DNA of 64,000 nt. Source: Arthrobacter caoxuetaonis. Lineage in GTDB: Bacteria > Actinomycetota > Actinomycetes > Actinomycetales > Micrococcaceae. Position 1 is the stretch's first letter; each line of letters begins with the position of its first letter. The stretch spans positions 124,001 to 188,000 of the forward strand of contig NZ_CP099467.1 of assembly GCF_023921125.1 (NCBI RefSeq), read 5' to 3'. A model generated the notes under the pieces. It did no database searches. It saw nothing but the letters and a program-made list of their open reading frames with translations, and was not told the DNA's origin. Position numbers and translations under genes: made by a program. This document shows, piece after piece, positions 58,840 to 64,000 of the stretch.

Positions 58840-58872
58840 CTATGTGTGCGGACAGGGCAGGGAATATCCCCG
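58840..58872 (-). promoter_or_regulatory. Class A promoter element
   Basis: GGGGATATTCC then TCCGCACACATAG; leader about 33 nt. Confidence 0.72.
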
Positions 58873-58873
58873 C

Positions 58874-58950
58874 TGGTGCCCGCAGCAGGACTCGAACCTG
58901 CGACAGCCGGGGTAGAAAGCCGGTGCTCTATCCAGCTGAGCTATGGAGGC
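58874..58950 (-). tRNA. tRNA-Arg (TCT)
   Basis: Acceptor GCCTCCA / TGCGGGC with one C-C mismatch, A73, CCA encoded. Anticodon loop TTTCTAC with a C-C mismatch closing the stem. Mild signs of decay. Confidence 0.8.
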
Positions 58951-58973
58951 GTGGGCGGCAGAGCCGTCTGGAA

Positions 58974-59288
58974 TCAGGCTGCCTTCGAGGCTGCGTCGGC
59001 ACGCTCATCGTTGATCGTCCAGACCCAGCACGGCGTGTTCTCGTCGAGGCGGTCTGCACCGGAGAAGTCATAGGTTTTGGGGTGGATTTTGCCCTGGATG
59101 AGTACGAGCTTTCCGTTCTCGATGCTGCGGATCTGTCCCTGGGGCGTGAACTTCAGGTAGGGGAAGGTGACGCGCAGGAACGACCGCGTCTTGGGGCGGA
59201 GCTCTTCGTGGCGTTCGGCAAGCTCGCCCAGGGTCATGGCAAGGGCGCCGGTCGGCGCGTAGTCAGGTCGCGGCATGGTTGCAGACAT
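58974..59288 (-). CDS. Hypothetical protein, 104 aa
   Basis: AAGGAGCCCTCCA precedes ATG. Beta-rich middle (GQIRSIENGKLVLIQGKI) suggests a small OB- or SH3-like fold. It lies just upstream of tRNA-Arg(TCT). No family recognised. Confidence 0.68.
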   Translation of the reverse strand: MSATMPRPDYAPTGALAMTLGELAERHEELRPKTRSFLRVTFPYLKFTPQGQIRSIENGKLVLIQGKIHPKTYDFSGADRLDENTPCWVWTINDERADAASKAA

Positions 59289-59326
59289 TGGAGGGCTCCT
59301 TCAAGGACGGGGATACTTGTTGGTCC

Positions 59327-59360
59327 CTATGTGTGCGGCACTGTGCCGGTCTCTCATCGC
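59327..59360 (-). promoter_or_regulatory. Class A promoter element
   Basis: GATGAGAGACC then GCCGCACACATAG; drives the 104-aa gene and tRNA-Arg(TCT). Confidence 0.72.
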
Positions 59361-59367
59361 CAGCCTG

Positions 59368-59976
59368 TTACCAGGCGTATCTGGCGACCCGTCCCTCGTC
59401 GGTGTGCGGCAGGATCGGAAGCATCATTAGGCCGTTCTGACAGTTGATAAACCCGTAGCGCTCCCAGTGCCGCTCCAGGGAGGCCATCCCTGCTGCATAG
59501 GCAGTCTCAGCGTCGGGGCCATACCCCTGAAGTGTGGGTGCAGCGCTTACCGCGATCAGCGAGCCTGACCGGCCAACAGTGTCCCGGATGGAGTCCATGA
59601 GCATGTAGCTAATGTTCTGGCCGCGAAAAAGCGGGTCAACGTTCATGGAAGCGACGACGGTCATGCAGCTGTTGTCGACCCCCCGTTGGAGGCCCACGAG
59701 GATATCCAGGGATACGTGCGCCAGCAGGTCACCAAAGTCCTTCAGTTCGGGGGCATCAAAAATGCCGATGGGCGCCTGGAGGACTTCTGGAACGAGGTGG
59801 AGGACAGAATGGGCGACCCTTCGGCCGGCCGGCATGACGTCGCTGATGTCTTCGGCAAGGCAGACGTCCAGGGTGACACGGCTTGCACAAGGGGTTCCAT
59901 CGGAGGCCGTGTACGGGTTGCCGTCGAACCGGAGGTTGTAGTCGTAGCTGAGCTGTGCAGGGTTGATGGGAAGCAT
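59368..59976 (-). CDS. GNAT-like acetyltransferase, weak match
   Basis: About 202 residues (ATG 59976; TTG 60006 would add ten). MNVDPLFRGQNISYMLMDSI resembles GNAT motif A (strand, then R/Q-x-x-G/A-x-G loop and helix), followed by HWERYGFI, a common GNAT C-terminal feature. The N-terminal strand pattern is loose. Substrate unknown. Confidence 0.55.
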   Translation of the reverse strand: MLPINPAQLSYDYNLRFDGNPYTASDGTPCASRVTLDVCLAEDISDVMPAGRRVAHSVLHLVPEVLQAPIGIFDAPELKDFGDLLAHVSLDILVGLQRGVDNSCMTVVASMNVDPLFRGQNISYMLMDSIRDTVGRSGSLIAVSAAPTLQGYGPDAETAYAAGMASLERHWERYGFINCQNGLMMLPILPHTDEGRVARYAW

Positions 59977-60257
59977 GGCAGTCACCGGGGGTAGAGATTG
60001 AGACAAAAGGAGTGTCCGTCGCAGTGAGACTGGCTGCTGAACGCGGAGATTATCTTACCGTCCAGTCAGGACGGCTTTACGCGTTTTATCTGCTCGAGGT
60101 CACTCCCATGAATCACATGCCGCACCGGACGTCGCATTCTTCTCACAGAAGAGCAGGGATCGTGACCGAAATCATACTGACAGAGTGTTGGGATCATTGA
60201 ATATGACGGGGTCAGCCGAAGCACTCTCCGGGACAAAATGCGCCACGGAGCCAGAGG
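59977..60257. other. Intergenic region, less GC-rich
   Basis: Contains a possible plus-strand short frame (about 60012-60200, GTG start overlapping AAGGAG) that I do not trust. No promoter element of either class, no tRNA. Confidence 0.35.
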
Positions 60258-61151
60258 TTATGCCCGTGCAATACGTCTGGCAACGAGCCTGAGGGCAACT
60301 GCAGCGTCCACCTCCTGGTCCGTGAAACCGAACGCCTCCCGGATCTCCCCAACGGTGTACCCGGTGTTCCGGTCTGTCCCCGCCCTGACCAGGAGGTGGG
60401 TCAGGTCCCAGGCGAGAGGAGCCCAGCAGACCGTATCGAAGTCAAAGAGCACCGGCCCCTTGGCGGCGACCAGGATATTGCCGCAGTGGGCGTCCCCGTG
60501 GACGGGGCCCCAGCGTGTGGCTGCTCCAAAGAGCTCTGCCAGCCGCTCGTCGTACTCCTTCGCAGCGGAGGCTGCTGCTTCCCGGTCAGCCCAGGAAGCA
60601 AGCCTGCCCAGAGATTTAGCCCGGCTGGTGAATACCGGCAGTTCATTGCCCGGTCGGGATGCGTGCAGGGGCACCAGCGCTGCAGCCCACTGTTCTGCGG
60701 TCACGGCCGCGCCCGAGTCCTGCAGGAACGGCAGCCACAGGACATCAAGGCCGGAGTGGGCATCGAGCGGCCCCTCGAAGGATGTATAGCCTGCCGGCAC
60801 AGTGACACTGACGCCGGCGAAGCTGAACTCCCGGGCCAGCACGTACTCGCGCTGTTGGCCCGTGGGAACCGTGACAGCTGTTCCCATAAAGCCCGAGTTG
60901 TCCGCCTTCGCCGTGTCCGAGGGGGAAGTGACGCCCACCCTGGCCAGCCATGATCCATCACGGGTCTCAACCCTGCAGGCCACATAATGGGCTGTGCGGA
61001 CGTGCTGCACCCCCAGGATGCGGCTGTCCAGCGGCACGGAATCCCGGATGGCTCTCTCGGCCATGCCAAGGCCGGACGGGTGGCGAAGTTTCACCCACGC
61101 CTGGTCGGTGTTCTGCTCGTTCGCTGCGATACCCGGGGCGGATGTCTGCAT
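60258..61151 (-). CDS. APH-fold phosphotransferase
   Basis: 297 residues. Kinase-like C-terminal half: catalytic loop VHGDAHCGNILV and metal-binding LFDFDTVCWAPLAWDL, as in aminoglycoside/choline kinases. N-terminal lobe is diverged. It may phosphorylate a small molecule, possibly an antibiotic. Class A variant promoter 54 nt upstream. Confidence 0.85.
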   Translation of the reverse strand: MQTSAPGIAANEQNTDQAWVKLRHPSGLGMAERAIRDSVPLDSRILGVQHVRTAHYVACRVETRDGSWLARVGVTSPSDTAKADNSGFMGTAVTVPTGQQREYVLAREFSFAGVSVTVPAGYTSFEGPLDAHSGLDVLWLPFLQDSGAAVTAEQWAAALVPLHASRPGNELPVFTSRAKSLGRLASWADREAAASAAKEYDERLAELFGAATRWGPVHGDAHCGNILVAAKGPVLFDFDTVCWAPLAWDLTHLLVRAGTDRNTGYTVGEIREAFGFTDQEVDAAVALRLVARRIARA

Positions 61152-61204
61152 GACTCCCTCTCGAAGGGAACTCCGGCATTTCCGGCAGCTGGCCCTCTGA
61201 ACCC

Positions 61205-61232
61205 CTGTGTGCGGCTGTAGCTGTAAGTGGAA
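61205..61232 (-). promoter_or_regulatory. Class A promoter element, CACAG variant
   Basis: GCCGCACACAGGGG; upstream half not recognisable. Confidence 0.45.
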
Positions 61233-61338
61233 GGGGTGCGGCCCGACTGCGTCATAAATCCTCCGCAGCCATGGTGCCGGTAGGATCCGTCCAAGGCTCC
61301 CGGTTGGGCGCCCGCCCGCCGCCGATAAGGAGCCCTAA

Positions 61339-61761
61339 TTGGCAAAGTCCCGCCTGCTCATCGTCCCTGTTGCCGCTTTGTCTCTGCTTGCCGTGTCAGG
61401 CTGCGGAGAGGACACATTTACCGCCGACATCACTCTCACGTCATCAACCCCGGTCACGCTCGACTACGTCGAGGGCGGAGAGTGTGGCGGCATGGGAAAT
61501 GACGCGATGGACGAGGGCAAGCCCTGGAAGATCAAGGCCGGTGGAGAGACGATCGCCATGGGCGAGCTGCCAGCTGGTGTGGGCGTCCAGGTGAATCCCG
61601 GACCGGTCGACTGCTTCTTCCAGTTCACCGCCGAGATTCCGGCTGGCCATGACTTCTACACGCTCGACATGGGTGAACGGCAGGGGTACATCGAGGTTTC
61701 CCGGGAGAAGTTGGAGGAAGGGTTCCAGATTGACCGCGTCGATCTGGACGGCCGGTACTAG
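61339..61761 (+). CDS. Lipoprotein, 140 aa
   Basis: TTG start with AAGGAG 6 nt upstream. Signal peptide and lipobox LLAVSGCG place it on the outer face of the membrane. The mature part is acidic with two Cys (GGECGGMG and VDCFFQF) likely forming a disulfide. No family recognised. Confidence 0.8.
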   Translation: MAKSRLLIVPVAALSLLAVSGCGEDTFTADITLTSSTPVTLDYVEGGECGGMGNDAMDEGKPWKIKAGGETIAMGELPAGVGVQVNPGPVDCFFQFTAEIPAGHDFYTLDMGERQGYIEVSREKLEEGFQIDRVDLDGRY

Positions 61762-61788
61762 ACCGCCGCGGACTGCTCGGGCACGCAA

Positions 61789-61820
61789 AGGGCCCGGCCC
61801 GCCGAAGCGGACCGGGCCCT
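61789..61820. terminator. Strong bidirectional terminator with TTCG loop
   Basis: AGGGCCCGG(T/C)CCGC stem closed by TTCG on the minus strand, then TTTG. It ends both the lipoprotein gene and the minus-strand RNA described next. Confidence 0.88.
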
Positions 61821-62516
61821 GACGCAACCTGCCGAGTTACCGTCCCTATGTCGGGTCCCGGCACTCAGGTACTCCCCCGTGGCCTTTGGGGAAACACGGC
61901 ATACTGCTTCGGACTTTCACCGATACGGTGCGTGACTCCGGTTTGCTGCCGGTGCACTCTGGAGGACCTAGGCATCACCCTCCTCGCCGAATCAACCCGC
62001 ACGCCCTGGCCCGTAACCCTTGCAGCGCACATCCGGCTTCCAGTTCGGCCTGCGTAGCCGCCCAGCACTGGCAGGGACCCGATTTTCTCCGGCATCGGGC
62101 TACCGCCGGGACCCAGTTCTGCGGTGCAACCCGCTTCTGTCCCGGTGACGCAGTGCCAGCGGCGGGTCTTGCCCCCGCACCGCCCCGAAGGACGCTTCCC
62201 GGATCTGCCGGGCACTGGCTGGTGGAGCGGCCGGAGTTCTACCGGCAAACGGCACTGTTCCCAGCCCGTATTTCCTGCTTCCGTTGCCAACGGCATGCAG
62301 TCCATGTCCCGGAGAGTTCACCGCGTCGGCTAAACGCGTCACTTCCCCTGAGCACCCCCGAGGTGTGCACCGGGCGGTCTGTCCGGTGCACAGTAGGACA
62401 GGTGGGTTCTGCCCCCACTTCCGGCGCTGCAGTTCGCCTGCGGTCTATCCGCATCTGCCCTGTGCCCGGCTGGGAGACGGTCTCAGCAGCCGGGACGGTT
62501 GTTCATTCCTTACTTC
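61821..62516 (-). ncRNA. Candidate large structured non-coding RNA, about 700 nt
   Basis: A minus-strand gene-free interval starts immediately below a full class A promoter element (62519) and ends at a strong terminator. Frames inside it look random and lack ribosome sites. It is dense with hairpins: CCCGGCTG / CAGCCGGG near 62480, GTGCACCGG / CCGGTGCAC near 62370, GCCGG-TAGAACT-CCGGC, and CCCGAT / ATCGGG. Two modules (about 62460-62394 and 62219-62155) fold like tRNAs. Each has a 6-7 bp acceptor-type stem, a small D-like hairpin, a middle hairpin and a 5-bp T-arm with a 7-nt loop (GGCAGAA or GGCAAGA), but no anticodon. Size and location recall the phage-borne GOLLD and ROOL RNAs; I cannot confirm membership. 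Confidence 0.7.
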
Positions 62517-62518
62517 CC

Positions 62519-62551
62519 CTATGTGTGCGGCACGTTGGAGATCTCTCCCCG
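62519..62551 (-). promoter_or_regulatory. Class A promoter element for the large RNA
   Basis: GGGGAGAGATCT then GCCGCACACATAG. TAG is also the stop codon of the upstream gene. Confidence 0.78.
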
Positions 62552-63097
62552 CTCCTCCGCTTCGAACCTCGCCATGTCCTCTGCAACGAGGACGGAGGTG
62601 CTCTTGGCCTTCCCGTCCCTGAGGTCGCGCAGGTAGGCCAGGATCCGCTGCTTCGGAGTTTCCTGCGGGTAGTCCGGGTTCCGGCCGTCATTGACGGGGT
62701 AGACCATGTAGGTGGTCGCCCAGATCTCCTCGAACAGGTTCCACAGCTGCGACCCGCGCTTATCTTCGCCGCCCATATCAAACAGGTGGCCGAAGAAGCA
62801 GTTGGTCGTGTCGTCGGCGGAGCGGACAGTGTTCACGCGCCAGGACGCCTCGTCAGTGGATTCCATGTAGGAGATAACGCTGTCCAGGTTCTGGAGCTGG
62901 TCCTGTGCCCAGGCGAACGGTGTCATCGCCCCTGCCGCAAAGGCAGCGACATGTGCCGCATGGCTGGCTTCGTCAGCGCCCTGCCATTCGGGATCACAGG
63001 AACATCCGACCCATGATTCCTGGTCGCCGGGTCCGCTGTTTCTGATGAGTTCGATCTGATGGCCTCCTGTGCGCTGCAGGAGGTCCGCTGTGCTCAT
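62519..63097 (-). CDS. Hypothetical protein, 192 aa
   Basis: Starts MSTADLLQRTGGHQIELIRN. Contains CSCDPEWQGADEASHAAHVA with two Cys and two His that could bind metal. The C-terminal half is helical and ends in PHT encoded by the next promoter core. Its ATG overlaps the stop of a small upstream gene. No family recognised. Confidence 0.7.
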   Translation of the reverse strand: MSTADLLQRTGGHQIELIRNSGPGDQESWVGCSCDPEWQGADEASHAAHVAAFAAGAMTPFAWAQDQLQNLDSVISYMESTDEASWRVNTVRSADDTTNCFFGHLFDMGGEDKRGSQLWNLFEEIWATTYMVYPVNDGRNPDYPQETPKQRILAYLRDLRDGKAKSTSVLVAEDMARFEAEERGEISNVPHT

Positions 63098-63264
63098 TCG
63101 ACACCTTTGCGACCGATGCGCCCGTTGGCGTCCAGCCACCAGGTCAAGCGGAATGTCCCGGTGAAGGGCAGGCGAAGGACGGCCAGCTTGTAGTCTTCCG
63201 GCACGATCTTCGGGAGGTCTTCGGCTGGTACGACCATGTACCAGCGTTTCTTTCTGCGGGGCAT
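63094..63264 (-). CDS. Small basic protein, 56 aa
   Basis: MPRRKKRWYMVVPAEDLPKI at the start, then TFRLTWWLDANGRIGRKGVE at the end. GAGAAGCC precedes ATG 63264, and the TGA overlaps the next ATG (ATGA). It follows a class A element by about 40 nt, so I take it as real. Possibly a small beta-sheet nucleic-acid binder. Confidence 0.65.
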   Translation of the reverse strand: MPRRKKRWYMVVPAEDLPKIVPEDYKLAVLRLPFTGTFRLTWWLDANGRIGRKGVE

Positions 63265-63304
63265 TGGCTTCTCTCTTCTGTTCAGATTTCAGGGGTTCCA
63301 TTCC

Positions 63305-63337
63305 CTATGTGTGCGGCGGGTCTGCTGCTTCTGCCCG
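63305..63337 (-). promoter_or_regulatory. Class A promoter element
   Basis: Exact GCCGCACACATAG core with a diverged upstream part (GGGCAGAAGC). Confidence 0.65.
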
Positions 63338-63397
63338 GCTGTCCGCCCATGCCGTTAGGGTGGTTCCCATCCACTGCTTCAAATCCTTGGGGGAAGA

Positions 63398-63826
63398 ATG
63401 ATGTACGGCCGCGATGACCTTGAATGGGATGAGCTCGTCCTCGCCGGACTGCGGATCCTGAAACGGCGTGCGGTCGGCCGGAACATGATCCAGTACGCAG
63501 ATTTCGTTGCAGCCCTCGCGGACGAGAGCGGGCAGCCACCGCTGACACTGAGCCGCGACCGGGCAGCCATTGGCCCGCTCCTGGCCGAAATTTCCGAACG
63601 CGCACGGGAAGACCATCCGGGCCTTCTCATCTCCGTCCTGGTGTACAACAAGGCCTCCAGCATGCCCGGCAAGGGGTTCTTCGAGCTGACCAAACGGCTG
63701 GGGCTGCTCTCTGCCGACGCCAGCGAGAAGGAGGAATGGGCGTTCATGGCCTCCCAGACGACGGGACTGGACAGCCATTACTCCGGGGCTGGCTCCAGGG
63801 CTGCAGCGGCACGGAACCCTGAATAA
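63398..63826 (+). CDS. Hypothetical protein, 142 aa, actinobacterial family
   Basis: GGGGGAAGA precedes the ATG ATG start. The layout (LRILKRRAVGRNMIQYADFV, DRAAIGPLLAEISERA, GLLISVLVYNKASSMPGKGFF, EEWAFMA, each separated by short loops) matches a widespread actinobacterial protein of unknown function that I have seen next to various mobile genes. No enzymatic motif can be assigned. Confidence 0.72.
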   Translation: MMYGRDDLEWDELVLAGLRILKRRAVGRNMIQYADFVAALADESGQPPLTLSRDRAAIGPLLAEISERAREDHPGLLISVLVYNKASSMPGKGFFELTKRLGLLSADASEKEEWAFMASQTTGLDSHYSGAGSRAAAARNPE

Positions 63827-63834
63827 ACGAGTGC

Positions 63835-63866
63835 TTATTCAGGTTTATGCCCCAAAACCTGAATAA
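63835..63866. terminator. AT-rich terminator hairpin
   Basis: TTATTCAGGTTT stem with AAAACCTGAATAA; bidirectional. Confidence 0.75.
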
Positions 63867-63901
63867 CGTTCCGCTAAGTCAGGGTTAGGAGCAGCCTCGG
63901 C

Positions 63902-64000
63902 CTAGTCTTCCGGCTGCCCTTCGTCGTAGGGGTCGATCCAGGACGATTCGGCCCTGCTGATCCGTTTCGCGCTGCGTGCCGGGATCCAGAATGAATGCAC
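63902..64000 (-). CDS. Partial CDS, C-terminal end only
   Basis: The frame is open from the window edge to TAG at 63902. The visible end reads HSFWIPARSAKRISRAESSW then DPYDEGQPED. Too short to identify; the start lies beyond the window. Confidence 0.5.
   Translation of the reverse strand: MHSFWIPARSAKRISRAESSWIDPYDEGQPED

Noticed and set aside
60012..60200. Plus-strand 62-codon frame
   Set aside because: The GTG start overlaps its own AAGGAG site and the protein has no convincing composition.
61890..61930. GGTGAAAGTCCG on the minus strand resembles pieces of group II introns, cobalamin riboswitches and RNase P RNA
   Set aside because: None of the other conserved boxes of those RNAs is present (no reverse transcriptase, no B12 box, no RNase P core sequences). 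A short coincidence within the larger candidate RNA is more likely.
1..64000. CRISPR array
   Set aside because: The repeated 12-mer is spread one copy per gene at irregular distances with no spacer-sized periodicity and no cas gene, so it is a promoter family.
1..64000. Insertion sequences or transposases
   Set aside because: No transposase motif, terminal inverted repeats or target duplications were found.
1..64000. Ordinary chromosome segment
   Set aside because: Housekeeping genes appear singly and out of their normal operons, amid tRNA crowding and repeated non-standard promoters. However, no structural or partition genes are in the window, so the type of element is not proven.

Overview
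The window is about 64 kb of high-GC DNA that looks actinobacterial, probably from Arthrobacter or a related Micrococcaceae. The evidence is the base composition, an Lsr2 protein, a SecY of actinobacterial type, frequent GTG/TTG starts and ATGA overlaps. It is not a normal chromosome segment. There are no ribosomal proteins, no rRNA and no core metabolic operons, yet many single copies of housekeeping functions sit among dozens of small unknown genes. Most genes are on the minus strand and are preceded by one of two repeated promoter-like elements. The best reading is part of a very large mobile element, either a jumbo phage or a phage-like megaplasmid. No capsid, tail, terminase, partition or conjugation gene lies in the window, so the choice stays open.

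Layout. 1-16 kb: CCA-adding enzyme, M50-type protease, small unknown operons, a BI-1-like membrane protein, SecE, an ABC-2 exporter, a FliA/WhiG-class sigma factor, Lsr2 and TrxB. 16-25 kb: tRNA-Cys and many unknown proteins, including a duplicated novel domain, a histidine phosphatase and a DUF7007-like protein. 25-34.5 kb: dut, a NUDIX hydrolase, a HAD protein and a dense array of minus-strand tRNA genes with small genes between them. 34.5-44 kb: metalloprotease, secG-secY operon, DUF2637 protein, DsbA-like oxidoreductase, a nuclease with a histone-like tail and an AT-rich repeat region that could be an origin. 44-54 kb: dfrA, clpX, a RES/Xre toxin-antitoxin pair, an SOS-boxed umuDC pair, a large pilin-like FN3 surface protein, a standalone ClpC N-domain, a YqeY-like protein and an AI-2E transporter. 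54-64 kb: two more Arg tRNAs, thyA, a CPA1 antiporter, an APH-fold kinase, a lipoprotein and a gene-free stretch of about 700 nt bounded by a promoter element and a terminator.

How the parts fit. I count 37 convincing tRNA genes covering all 20 amino acids plus an initiator. Most lack an encoded CCA end, which matches the CCA-adding enzyme. The element also carries a full set of core translocon subunits (SecE, SecY, SecG), disulfide and thiol enzymes (DsbA-like, TrxB), dTMP/folate enzymes (Dut, ThyA, DfrA), proteolysis factors (ClpX, a ClpC N-domain protein), an error-prone polymerase with its UmuD-like partner, and its own sigma factor and nucleoid protein. It seems equipped to run translation, export and nucleotide supply with its own parts.

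Most interesting points: (1) a promoter family of about 34 copies, core CCGCACACATAG with GGNGAGA about 17 nt upstream, often ending only 5-10 nt from the start codon; (2) a likely ~700-nt structured RNA at 61.8-62.5 kb with T-arm-like hairpins; (3) an element-borne SecYEG; (4) a shared N-terminal peptide on six unrelated proteins; (5) an odd double tRNA-like locus at 33.1-33.25 kb. All coordinates were read by eye. tRNA ends may be off by 1-2 nt, and functions rest on motif recognition without database searches.
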